From: Galaxea fascicularis
Lineage: Eukaryota > Cnidaria > Anthozoa > Scleractinia > Euphylliidae
Reading direction: 5' to 3'
DNA: 64,000 nucleotides
Assembly (NCBI GenBank): GCA_948470475.1
Contig: OX419341.1
Span: 5,034,353-5,098,352, forward strand
The translations under genes and the position numbers were made by a program. A model generated the notes under the pieces. It ran no database searches. It was given only the letters and a program-made list of their open reading frames with translations, and was not told the DNA's origin. Of this stretch, positions 23,807 to 35,288 are shown one piece after another. Position 1 is the stretch's first letter. Every line of letters starts with the position of its first letter.

Positions 23807-23812
23807 AATAAA
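23807..23812 (+). terminator. Polyadenylation signal AATAAA
   Basis: Canonical hexamer downstream of the 101-aa membrane protein stop codon, followed by a GT-rich stretch (GGGTGTGTTATG), as expected at a Pol II cleavage site. Confidence 0.5.
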
Positions 23813-24044
23813 ATTTGGGTGTGTTATGCTCTAATGAAGTCGATTTTGTTTCTTTAGCTCATAACTTTACTACATAATTTTCAAAACTTTTGAAACTCCT
23901 TTCTCAAACTCATTAGTAATTCATCAAGTTAAAACAGAGGAAATCACAACCGTGAAGGGGGTTTGGATACCCGGTCTTAATTAGCATAGATTTTGACGAT
24001 TTTACTTCTCCGGTAATTCCTTAGTTTTTGTTTCAATTGAGAAG

Positions 24045-24148
24045 ATATATCAAACACTCGAGACAGTGTTTCATCGGCCATCCAAACACCTTGAATTCCG
24101 TCAAAAATACTCCGCTGCGCGTCGTATTTTCAACTCTCTTATCGGTGT

Positions 24149-24185
<37 letters not shown>

Positions 24186-24190
24186 TATAT
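24045..24190 (+). mobile_element. Hairpin MITE
   Basis: Inverted repeat with arms of about 45 bases: ATATATCAAACACTCGAGAC on the left and its imperfect reverse complement ending GTTTGATATAT on the right. Loop about 55 bases. Non-coding. Confidence 0.75.
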
Positions 24191-24529
24191 CGACCACATC
24201 TGGAATGGAAAATGAAATTGCTTGTCGGGCTCGGTTATTACCGGGAGCTTCGAGAAACGGCCCCCAGGCCCGTAGCTAGAACTTTGAATATTAATCAGGG
24301 GAGTGCGTCCGACAGCCATCGGCGGACCGCTTTCAAAGAGCGCCTCCCGCGCGAGTTGGTAGGGGTGTCTCTATTCATGGCCACAACACAAGGAAATGTC
24401 TTAACCTTCGTGGTTTTTATTAAGTTTTTAGTGACGGACTTTTTATGCAGTGTTTCGGTCGAAATTCCAATTCAAGTTTTGGTTTATCAGTGACTGTTCA
24501 TCAGATGGACCACTTGATTAAAACTTCAT

Positions 24530-24660
24530 TTTTAATCTACACCAGCTAGTTTGGTTTTTAAATTCTCCTTTAAGCCATCGGTCCATAACAGGTGGACCTG
24601 ACTGAGCCCGTGAGGGGAGGGGGAGTACGGATGCATCCGTCGCACCCCTCCCTACGGGCC
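24530..24660 (-). repeat. Dispersed repeat, copy 1 (partner at 38690-38825)
   Basis: Shares TTTAAATTCTCC, GGTGGACCTG and CCGTCGCACCCC blocks, in the same order, with 38690-38825. Only blocks are conserved, so the copies are old. The superfamily is unknown. Confidence 0.6.
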
Positions 24661-26998
24661 TACGTTTTGACAAAGGTAACCCCTTTCACATAACTCTGCG
24701 TCCCTTTTCTAAGCCCTTGGATCAGGCATTATCGGTAAAGATGAGCAAAAATATCTAGATGACAGAGTTCTCTACCCTTTCCCATACTCAACTCGTGAAA
24801 TTTCTACCCATTTGTATACCTGAAGCCGATATAGTGTACGCGCGATTGACTTCACGCTGTTTAGTCCTGCGATAACCACAGATTTTCAATCTATAATATT
24901 TTGAAAGATTTAATTGGGGTTGTGCAGAAAAGTAAAAATTTGCGGCTGAAGGACTACACGTGTGACTTCATAGCGCACGACACGCTGTTCAGGAACACTC
25001 TTTCATGATCAGACAAATACCGCAAATAAATGAATTAAATGCCATTGCTTAGTATTTATGTGGTATGCCATCACTGAACCAAACACTCAAAAACTCAAGG
25101 TGGCTATGAACCACTGAAATCGGAAATCAATTATAAACCACTCTCGGATTTCGCGGATATATATGTCTGATGCTTTACATTTACGTGTAAATTGGGTCCG
25201 ATTTAAGTGTTAATCGTGGGACGACGAATCACTGGAAGAATTGGGAATTAATAATTAAAATTTCGCTACTGCCCCTGGATCTACGAGGATGATGTAAAGT
25301 GTAAAAGTCTTCTAAAAACAAATAGCCCTTCTATCTGTTCGGTTTATTCCAGAGAAATTTATCACAATCAAAGTTCTTCTCCTTTGTGTATATATCTTTC
25401 GCCGTTAGTTTTTGTATTCGGCTGTTTTATGATGTTAGTTTGAATTTTGGTTGTGCAGTCAGTTCATGGTTGTATGAATGGGTGGTCCACCACTTCGGCC
25501 AAAATATAGTCATTATACTACAAGCTCAAATGACCGTTCAAACAGTTCTTGAAAAGCAAATCAAAATTTTACAACACCAATCACCGTCTTAGGCCTGTAA
25601 CATCACCCCTGTTCTTAAATAAAATTCATTCAAGTAAGCGCACCGTTCGCTTCGGGTTCAATCACATTTCAGTGGAAGGCTAGGTCTGTTTTGGGGAATC
25701 AAAATGAAAAACGCGTTTAAGGCTTACATGCCTCCTCTTTTGACTACCAATTCTTCTTTAGGATTGTATCTTTAAATGACTTAAACTGAGTTCAGCGAAA
25801 CAGCAACAGTACACAGATTCAGTTTCATCCATGATAATCAGTCACACTACAAGCGCAGTATACAGGAAGCGGATTCCCAAATGTTTAGAACTGAAGCGAA
25901 CTTTTGAACAAGGGAAAAAGCTGGCTCACATTCATACCGGTTTCATAACTCGAATTTTGCGGGTTGGAAACGTTAAACGTTCGCTACTGCTGATCACAGA
26001 ATCAGTTGAGTACACAGCAACTGTTAACGAACAATTTAAAGCCAAGAGCATGTTTATTCGAGATATTCACCTTAGTTTCTTACCAAAGTGCTCCTATCAC
26101 TACCACTTAGTATCTAACGGAGACAATTCAAGGTTGTCAACCAGTTGATAACCTTCAAAGAAAACCGGACGCCGAATTCCAAACTCTTTAAAAGCTTCGG
26201 TGTGACCTCTTGTTAACAAAAGGTTTTCCCACAACGTATAATGTACTCAAGAAAGTTAAATCAAGCCGTTTAATGCAGAAAATGTCTTAACACCGCTTTT
26301 CCACCTATTCCTAACAAAAATAATTCACTTGGAACCTCTGGATCGGCATTAGTATTAATCATCAGAGCGTACTATTAAGCGTTAGCATTAGTATTAGCTT
26401 TACGTTAGAGGTCTCAGTTGTGGATCGAGATGTTCCAAGTTCACTTAAAAGCAATGAACGGTCTTCGCAACGGTTGTCTACAACTTCAAAGCTATTAACT
26501 GTCTCTGGCTTGATTTAAGCTTCAAAATGCCAAATCAGTGTATATTTAGGAAATCTACCCACCGTTAAATATTGACTCAATACTCACACACGAAACAGAA
26601 TTATAAATTATTTGAAATTGTTTCATTCTACAACTGATAAGAGCACCCTGTGTAACCGAATCCAGTCAGTCACTGACTGTTTTCGCTATAGAGAGTAGTT
26701 AAATTAAGCAATGATATAAAAACCTTTTGGATATTTGGAGTGCCACTGTTCTGACTGTTGTTGAATGTTAGATAACCACTGAAGATGCAAAGAACAAGCT
26801 GAAGAACGCTAACGTATTCTACCAACTGAACAACTGATCAAAACTCTTGTTATTCAACGTTAACTTAGCAGAGCTGCATGTTAAAGATCATTCTTTGCAA
26901 CAAAGCAGACAAAGAGCTTATAATTGCTACACGAATTTGGTAAGTCACTGGGTTTGTTTTGCCTGTTCACCTTACAAATCATCAGAGCTGAAAAGTTA

Positions 26999-27394
26999 GG
27001 CCCGTTTCAAACGCCGTGCTAAAGTCGTGCCGAACTAAATTCAATTTGGCTCGACTGTAGCACGACATTAGCACGACTTGGTTTCAAACGTCGAGCTTAA
27101 TTAAGTCGAGTTAAAAGCTGTTGCTGTAAACATGCATCAAACCATAACAAACCGGTTGTGCTGACTTTTAAAATGTATTTATAATTTATGAATTCAGTTC
27201 GGCACGGCAATAGCACGCCGTTTGAAACCATGCCGTGCCAAAGTCGGGTAGCACGACAGAGCTTGCCGTGCCGCACGGCAGAGTCGAACTTAATTCTTAA
27301 ATGGTTTCAAACGCCGTGCTACAGCCGTGCCAAAGTCGAACTTAAATAACGAATTTAGTTCGGCACGACTTTAGCACGGCGTTTGAAACGGGCC
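26999..27394 (+). mobile_element. PIF/Harbinger-like MITE, 396 bp
   Basis: Terminal inverted repeats of about 45 bases begin GGCCCGTTTCAAACGCCGTG and end with the reverse complement at 27394. The element is flanked on both sides by TTA (26996-26998 and 27395-27397), the three-base duplication typical of PIF/Harbinger. Variants of the terminal motif (AGCACGRC, TTTCAAACG) recur inside around 27060-27120 and 27220-27340. There is no transposase frame, so it is non-autonomous. Confidence 0.85.
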
Positions 27395-27626
27395 TTAGTG
27401 TAAAATTAATAAAACCTCTGTCAATAATTACCCTGTATGCTACTTATTTACAAAACGTTTCCGGTCATATTTAGAAAACATTGGAAAACAAATGAAACAA
27501 AAATGGGAAAAAATATTTTTTGGCAATTTTAAGATTGCATCAATGGCCCAAAACACAACACTGAATTTTCTTAACTGTGAACAAAAACTCAAATGTGAAA
27601 TTTCCAGCACCATGCGCTTTCTCATC

Positions 27627-27845
27627 CTACTCAAAACCGTAACCTGAGCTCAAGGAAATGTTGTTAGGGGCACTTTGAAACATGGGATCTTCTCTAGGGG
27701 GCGGAGTGCGTGTCGCGCTGTCAGTAAAAGGCTCCAAATATGACCTTATGAGATACATGACCAGAATGTAAGTAGCACGTCTCCGCACTCCGCCTTGTCG
27801 AGAGACCCTGCAGCTTTCCAGACGCGATTTCCGATTGAAGAACAA
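27627..27845 (-). other. Possible terminal exon on the minus strand (not recognised)
   Basis: An open frame of about 72 codons ends in a Pro- and Ser-rich C-terminus (TPPPREDPMFQSAPNNISL) that reads like protein. There is no convincing start codon and no clear acceptor. It lies 100 bases downstream of the 27949-28158 frame on the same strand, so both could belong to one transcript. Confidence 0.2.
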
Positions 27846-27948
27846 AGCAGTAGATGATACAATACAAACAATACCCCTAGCCCTGATAACAAAAGAAGCT
27901 ACAAGTCATAGGGGTTAATGAAAATATAGGTCTGGAATAGCTACAGGG

Positions 27949-28158
27949 TTACTCAATAGTTTTTATATGGTCGCTATAGACATGATCGGGTATTTGTGTC
28001 ATCCTATAAACTTTGTTAGACATGACCTCATGAATGAGCACATTGATGGGCATTGGTGATATGATCTTATGTCCATAAAAATGTTCGACATTTCCTTGAG
28101 CGTCGACAATACAGCTGTGAGTAAATTGCATCGTCGGTTCCATCTTGATGAGAATCAA
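27949..28158 (-). CDS. Possible coding segment, about 65-70 aa (not recognised)
   Basis: The minus-strand frame has a balanced protein-like composition and contains MEPTMQFTHSCIVDAQGNVE and a C-terminal HVYSDHIKTIE before the stop at 27949. The ATG at about 28143 has a good initiation context (AAGATGG). An acceptor-like CAG lies just upstream (about 28173). No hydrophobic segment or known motif. It could be a small gene, a terminal exon or a decayed fragment. Confidence 0.25.
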   Translation of the reverse strand: MILIKMEPTMQFTHSCIVDAQGNVEHFYGHKIISPMPINVLIHEVMSNKVYRMTQIPDHVYSDHIKTIE

Positions 28159-28724
28159 GTCAAAGATTTCTGTTTACGTTATGTTCGGGCCAATTATGCA
28201 ATCAATAAGAACCAAAGACGCTTAAAATTGCTGTCATAACGTGACGCAGTGTTTTAGGAGCCCCACTCCAGGGATAAAAAGAGTATCTTTAATCTTAGTA
28301 CTCCTAAAACAGTAATGACTATACTAGGAGGAATACGGGGAGTCGTGGTAAAATTCATAGCGAAAAGGAAAGAAATGACAGAGGTTTTTACTTTCAACTA
28401 TTTAGGACATTAAAATAACTGATTAAGTACAGCTAACCCCTTCATTCGATAACGTAAGTCTAAAATGACCTAATATCTAGATCGGTTTCTTCCTTTTCCG
28501 TTGTTGAAGTCGGCCAAATATACTACCAACAGCTATTTAAATAATATACGAGTCAGCAGCTATTTAAAAGTACTTTCTGACAGTAAGTCATTTCTATCAG
28601 ATTATGCTGAAAAGTGTTTCAAGGTTCCGAGCCCGAGTGTGCTTGCAATCCTTAAGGTGTGGCCGTTAAGCGGTACTGTTTGCATGGACACTCTTGATGA
28701 AGTCTTCCTCAGCTCCATAAGTCT

Positions 28725-30806
28725 TTACTTTTTAAAGTTCTTGCTGTAGCAACTGAGTTTCGTCCGTTTGAAGCAGATACTCTTCTTATCAGTCACTAAG
28801 GCTCCTTTGTTCTCCGGGATGAGCCAAACACCTACTCGGTCACGTAATCTCCCTTCATCCGATCCTATTGCCTGTGAATCTGGAACATGATCGTACAACA
28901 AAAATACATTGCACTATCAACTTAGAACAACGTGACTAAAATTGTTTTAAAAAGTGGTTTTAATCCTACTATAAGTTCAATTTTCAGTCGCACTGGTGTG
29001 AGCCGTGCTTTTGATTGGTTTGCAGCTGAAGCCTGTGCTGACTGGTTCTGTGGGATTTTTCCCGTTGATTTAGAGCAGGGCCCCAGTTAGAACGTTGTAT
29101 CATTGTTTGATATTATATAGCCATTCACATCACTAAAACAAGAATAAATAATAAAAACAAAGATCAGATCTAATGCCACAAAGAGCTGCCTCTCACTTCC
29201 AAAGGTGAAGCTCATTACTGTATCCACATCTTACCATGCACCCATCGCAATCCAGAGAAAGTCATTCTTCCCTTAAGACGTTTAGTTATCTCTCTAGTGC
29301 CAACTTCATTCACACGCTAGACGAAACAGTTCTAGCCAAGTTATTGCCCTCACAAGTGAAACAGGAGTTTACCCATTGAGCTATGCTTTGTGTCTTCTTA
29401 CCTTTCAGTGTACAGAGAGGTTATGTGGCAGATTGACGGCCATTGCTGTTTACTTATCCTCCGATCACATGCGCTGTCAGTAACATGTCTATTTCTGCAC
29501 CTAAAACGTGCCATGGAAATTAAACGTTGACGATGGCAGGATATTTTGGCAGTAGATTAAATGAAGAAATTGCTCCCAATATCAGTAAAACGCCTGCGTG
29601 GTTAAAACAAGTCATGAAACTGAATCCGTTTTCAGTTCTCGCTGGACAAGGCAACTTACGAGGATTTGGTTTCTTCTACCTTCACTTTGCTTCATTTGAA
29701 AAACACTGTCACAAAAAAAAACCTCCAAATACCCTCTGAATTTGTGAATGGAAAATTTCCACACAGCCCCATACATTAATTATGCACGCATCACTGTCAT
29801 ATAATAACCCTTGCTTCACAGAAGGCGAACATGAAATAGTTTAAGTCACAAAATGTATACACAATTTACGTATGAGGCTCTGCAGCAATCGTACTGATCC
29901 TAACTAACTGACACGGCTTACCTCCAATTGTAGTCGTGTGGAAGGCTCCTCCAAGTGTAAGCTCTCTGCTGTTAACACGTAAACTGGAGTCGACTACATT
30001 AGGCAAGCAGAAAGTAAAACTTCAACATCAAAAACCATCCTCCGATGGTTTTGTCTCTGATTATCGTTTGATTACTCGCGAGGGTAAATTGTGAAAAGAA
30101 ACGAAGTCATACTTTCAAATTGGTAATCGATTCCTTTAAAAGATCAAGCCCAAATTAATATCTTTTCAACAAAGCCTCGTAACAGTTTTTACATAATATG
30201 GGCTAGAACTGTGAAACCCGGACTAAAACATTAAAGAAGCAATCTTACTTGCTGACGCTTTAGCCGAGAATTTCTTGCAGCTCTTCTTTGCCAAAACTTA
30301 ACCGACTTTTGTTTCAGGGACTGACCTTAGGGAGGAACGTTACCATCATACTCTTCGTCTGGATCTTCATCATATTCATCGTCGTCGTCATCGTCATCAT
30401 TATCATCGTCATCGTCATCCTCATCCTCATCCTCGTCGTCGGGCATCATCGTCGGGCATCGTCATCGTTAGCTCCGTTTCTCTTTAATGAAGAGAAAAAC
30501 ATAAAGAACAAAAAGCTTAGCGCACTGCGCAGGCCTCCAGGAGATAGTGAAATTTGAATGATACCCTAGATTTTGGCAGAAACTGACCTGTGGATAGTCG
30601 GTCGAGAATGGTGATATGGTGTACCGGATATCCTCAGCTGAATTCACCATCGGCATACTCACCATCTTGAACATCACCATCATCACCTTCATTGTTTCTT
30701 CGTCGCTTTCACATCTGTTCGCTGCATAACTTAAACAAACGACTTGGAAGACAAAAAATGTTAGCGTGCAGAGAACAGAACGAACTATGGAAGCATAATT
30801 CAACAT
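28725..30806 (-). CDS. Small secreted protein, 145 aa, three exons, basic two-cysteine C-terminus (not recognised)
   Basis: Exons are 30806-30588 (219 nt), 29993-29922 (72 nt) and 28871-28725 (147 nt with stop). All joints are phase 0 with GT-AG borders: donors CAG|GTCAGT and GAG|GTAAGC, acceptor tract TTTCTGCTTGCCTAATGTAG. Residues 1-28 form a clear signal peptide (core VLCTLTFFVFQVVCL). The middle, about 30-125, is mixed and charged. The last 20 residues are strongly basic (7 Lys, 1 Arg, no acid) and hold two cysteines at 130 and 138; the only other mature cysteine is 32. That layout, a signal, a pro-region and a cationic disulfide loop, resembles a host-defence peptide precursor. The VWLIP...CF stretch weakly recalls a BRICHOS end. 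Both are guesses. I know no named homologue. Confidence 0.5.
30288..30480. repeat. GAT/GAC-type microsatellite able to encode an acidic run, in intron 1 of the secreted-protein gene
   Basis: On the minus strand the triplet run (about 30343-30447) reads as a run of about 25 Asp/Glu residues followed by EYDEDPDEEYDGNVPP and a stop. A polypyrimidine tract and acceptor lie upstream (about 30488) and a GTCAGT donor lies downstream. All three frames from that acceptor hit a stop before the acidic run, so it is not read as an exon here. Confidence 0.5.
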
Positions 30807-31051
30807 TCAATTTCACTTTGTAGCTTTTCAGTGGTTTAAATTCAATTTTTAGTGTTCATATTTAAGTTGTTATCGATCAGTGTTTAGGTTTAATATTTAG
30901 GTACTTTTTAATTTTATTTTTAATTTTTTGTCAAGCAATCATTTTATCTTCATCACTTATTAATTAATCATTTCAAGCAGTTATTTTTGATATATCTGAT
31001 ATTTCAGTGCAGGGTTGATTCAGTTTACTGAAGACTTACCGCTAGAATTAC

Positions 31052-31157
31052 CTCATGGCAGACCTCCGATATACAGTTTCCATGGCATCGGTGATACAGT
31101 GATCCCAGGCTTCTGGCATTTGGATTCAGTGTACTTTCCCGAGTTTTCTTTAGAGCA
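31052..31157 (-). other. Orphan exon-like segment
   Basis: A very good 3' splice site precedes it on the minus strand: TACTAAC branch-like motif, a T-rich tract, then GAAG. A GAG|GTAATT donor follows. Two frames are open: one reads CSKENSGKYTESKCQKPG and stops at TGA just before the donor; the other stays open throughout and contains CHGNCISEVCHE. No partner exon could be fixed with matching phase, so the product is unknown. Confidence 0.3.
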
Positions 31158-33152
31158 CTTCAAGAGAAAACAAAGGTTAGTAAAACTGCTCCAGTTTTCA
31201 AAAGCGGATTGGTGAGGTCTCCGAAAAGATAATTGTTTGGCCGTTGGTAAAGTGAACCTTTTTTCATAACTGAATAAGGCGTTTTTTTTACCATTGTACC
31301 AATCAAATAAAGTAATGAAACTCAAGTAAAGGAGCCAATAAAGTGGGCCAAAGAGTAAATAGGATTTGATACGGGCTTGAAATGTGTAAAGTGTTCTCGG
31401 AGGTTTCTTTCACTGCTTTCTTTAAAACTGTTACTGGACGATAATAAACCTGAACGTCGAGGGTTTGAAACACACGTTAACACAATTTTTTTTCTTGATG
31501 TGTAATAGCGTTAAAGAGTATTAAAGTAGATGTAGATGTTCCCATTCATTGACACTTACCTGGAAAATTTGTTTTTTGCAAGTCTCCCTGATAACTTTCA
31601 GGACCTCAGGTAGGCCGGTACGGCTTTAATGACATCTTCAGGTCTGCCCGTTGACTGAAATGCAAAGCTGCTCACGATAATACAGACAGTGAAATATGCA
31701 TTGAAGGCATTTCATAGTGATTTCACCGGCCATTCAAGCAAACATCGTAACTTAAAAAAGTCCTCATTCCTCCCTTATCATAAAGTGACATGTCCTCTTC
31801 AAGGATCAGTCTCTGCAAACTTTGGTAAAGTACCGATTACAGTAACATCTTTGGCTTGATTTCCCAGTTCATTGAACTTTACTCTGTAACTACTGCCCGA
31901 GTGCTTGGGTTTTTGGGATCTCCAACAGTCCCAAATTTTCTCCAATGCTTACTTTTTAGCAGTTGATTAGAAATGCCTGCCACTCAAAAGGTTCATGGGT
32001 TTGAATCCCATAATAATCTACCCCTTTTTTGGATACTAACCTCAAAAGCTACAGATTCCTTCAGTTCTTTCAACGATACTGCTTCGGGCGTCTAACACGG
32101 CTAAAATGTCACCTGATGCATCTTTCTGTAATCTAGACAATTCTTTTCAGAGCAGGCTAGTATGCATTACTAATGTAAGCTTACTTAGTCTACTAGATTG
32201 AAGTGGTTGAGAATCTATAGAGATGTTCTCAGCCAAATGGGTTTGAATCCCCTCAATGCCATTAATTAAATCCGTTACCGTAAATATTCTTTACTTTCAA
32301 CTAATTTTTGTAGAGTATGCTAGAATAAATAAAAAAAAAAACAGGCATTTATTTCTCGTTTAAGATTCATATTCTTAACTTTTCTGTTTTGGCAAAGGAC
32401 ATTGCCTTTTTTCTCATTTATATATCATGACAGTTTCTGCAATAAATTGCTACCACCGTAACCTGAGGGCCATGCGTGGGTTTGAATCCTTATCAGTCCT
32501 CTTGAAACTTTTTCTCCAGATGTTTACCGGCGCTTTATATGAAAAGCTCGTGGGTTGGATTGCCACGAAATGTTAGCATGCCAGTGCGTCTTTAAATACT
32601 ATCTTGGCTACGTACCTATCCAAGATCCCGCGCAATGAGTCACAGCGGATGCGTGAAATCACATCAGTTTGGTGGAATCTCTGCTGAGATAAACACAAGC
32701 CTCACAAGACCAGAGTCAGCAAGAAATAAAAGGAAGCAAGAACAAAGTAGCTTTCATCCAGAGAGCTTTTATCGGCGACATCCTTATACACTGCTTTCCT
32801 GGACGTTTTATGAAGCGTATTAACCAGAAAACAAATATGGTGTCTATTCGTTCTTCTCGGTTGTGGATCAAGTACCTTTTCTCGATTTAGTAAAGGTCTC
32901 TAATGTAAAAACTAACCTACTAAGGCACTTCAACAATTTCCTAGTTATGGATTCCCTGTTTTCCTTTTTCGTGTTCCTAAGTATGGCATTTTGCATCACC
33001 TCTGGACAATTACGTAGACCATCAATGTAATCAAACTTACAGTTAGGGTCGAGTTCGTCATCTCTTCACTGGGTACTTTATCTGGTAGCGTTTTGTTCAA
33101 GGGACCTACTGACCAAACACACCAATTCGTAATATAAATTCATGTGGCTCAC

Positions 33153-33566
33153 CTGAAGAACTTGTAAACTTCTGCTTCTCCAAATCACTCGGAATGTCTG
33201 TTATCTTCCGTGTCTCGGTTTCAACGACACGCCGCTCTGGTCCAAAAGGCATGCGCGTCTCTTCAAGGACACGCCCAAAAATCGTCGAGAAAAAAACGCT
33301 TATCTTGATTACTCGGAGCGACTGTAATCTTCCGCGTTTCTTCAGGAACGCGCCGCTGAGAAGAATGCGCGTCTCTTCAAGGACACGCCCAAAAATCGTC
33401 GCGAAAAAAAGGGCTCCCGATGGACCCTCAATCGGAATGTTTGGAAAAGTACATTTTACGGTAATCTTCATTACTCGGAGCGATCTGCCTGTAATCTTCC
33501 GCGTTTCTTCAGGAACGCGCCACTGAGAAGCATGCGCATCTCTTCAAGGACACGCCCAAAAAAAGG
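33153..33566 (-). repeat. Tandem exon-like repeats (three copies), one with an intact 84-nt symmetric exon
   Basis: Three copies of a unit of about 75-95 bp start near 33202, 33328 and 33493 (plus strand: TCTTCCGCGTTTCTTCAGGA and GCGTCTCTTCAAGGACACGC). On the minus strand the first copy contains a phase 1-1 exon candidate (33236-33153) coding RRVVETETRKITDIPSDLEK and ending TTCTTCAG|GTGAGCC. The other copies keep the RRVPEETRKIT-like core but lack the donor and run into stops. The family is not recognised. Confidence 0.4.
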
Positions 33567-35288
33567 CTACGAATAGTCCGCCAACCGGATTCCTTGGAAA
33601 AGAACTCTCCCGCCCATCTTGAGAGATGAAACAATTACAAACATTTGCGACGTGGAGACCGACGTGGACGTAAACTGAAGAAGTCGCTGAAAATAAAGTT
33701 CTGTGACAAGACGAGTTAGTAGTTTAGAAGGAAACAAAGACAACTTGATGTTTTTGTGTCGAACTTTATTGATTAAAGTTGTCAGTTACAACAATTTACG
33801 ATGCGCTGACTCCGAAGAAAAATTCCTGAAAAGAAAGTACCTGAAACAAAATCAGTTAGTCGTTTTTTTACGTAGCTATAGAATAGACACAGACAACATT
33901 ACTGTTTTCAGACTTTATTCATTTCATCTGTTAGTTTTTACAATAAACTTAAGTTAAATGGGGTAGGGTGCGCTCCTTAGAAATTTTGTTTCCAGAGAAA
34001 CCAAGGGGTGCTCATACGCCCTCAAAACTCGACGTATCGGATGAAACACCCCAGGGAATCCAGAATACGCAGATTGATATTAACGGCTTGCTATCAATAC
34101 GTTGTCGATACCAAGCCTTCAGACGAAAGATGAGTTTGCATCGAATGTCAAATCCAAGGTCGAAAAAAAAAATCGAAAACCGGACTCGAAAACCGAAACC
34201 AAACGCGTTACGCCTTAATTAAATATATAAACATATCTCCACATACCTGGTGTCCCTGTGTACCTCGGGCTAATTAACATGGGGCAACTTCTGCTTACAG
34301 CTGTCGTATTCAATTTACGGTCATGAATTTGCTTGGTGGAAGATTTAACCTGAGGCATTTTCTTACAAATACACGATCTTTTCCGGTTTGTGATCTAATC
34401 TCAACGGACTATTCTCTGGTGTAAAGCAGAAATTGCACCACGTAAATAGGCCGTACCTTTTGGGGGTTGCTGTGCCCCATCCTTCCCCATGTCCAGGGTT
34501 AAGCGTTCGTCCAAGGGTCAGCGGTGGTTGTACAGACGGTAGTCGACATTCTTGAAGCGGCGGCGAGAAGATAATTAATCCCGGAGATGTGTTCTGGCCG
34601 GCCAATTACATTATTGAATATAACCTGTTTAAACCAACGTTGTCCGAATGAAACCCTTTGTGAAACGAGCCCAACGAAAAAGAACAAAACCTACAATCCT
34701 TCTCTCTAATGTAAATTTCCTTTCAAAATTTCCCCGGAGTTTTACTGCGTTTAACAAGTCTGGACTGCCTAAAATCTTGTTCCTTTCACATGAAGTTGGC
34801 TTGACAACGTTAGTTGAAACAGTTATTTAAGCGAATGCTACCTGTCCACTACTCTGTCTTTTCTTCTACTTGAAAAGGCACTTTACATTAAGGAATCATT
34901 ATCCTCTTTCATTCCTCTTGGCTATCTCCACAATTTTCCTTTTTTCCGTAAATGGAATTAACTGATGAATTAGACATGAAGACGGAAATAACTTCTCAAT
35001 GCAAAGGCCTGTTACTCGTCCATGAGTGTCCTCTGGTCTGGTCCTCGTTCGTCTTCTTTCATCACCGCAAAGGCAGCAACCTCTCCTACTTAAAACTAAC
35101 TACATAGGCTTCCGCTGTTGATTGGTTAATCTTTGTTCTTCTTTCTTCGGCCGGCCAGTTGTCATACATCACTTACCGCTTACGGTTGCGCGCTTCAACG
35201 CGGGGCCTCTCGGCAGGCGAGAAAGGCTTTCAGCTGCTGGTGACAACCACTGTAGGACCGTGACGCTGTTGCTCTGGAACTGTTTTCG

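Larger units (their letters stand above)
23813..28724. other. Intergenic, repeat-rich
   Basis: Contains the hairpin MITE at 24045, the dispersed repeat at 24530, the Harbinger-like MITE at 26999 and two weak coding candidates at 27.6-28.2 kb. I see nothing else convincing. Confidence 0.5.

Noticed and set aside
29527..29739. 70-aa plus-strand ORF between exons of the secreted-protein gene
   Set aside because: It ends in a poly-lysine run from an A-rich tract, has no splice or polyadenylation support, and lies in an intron of the opposite strand gene.
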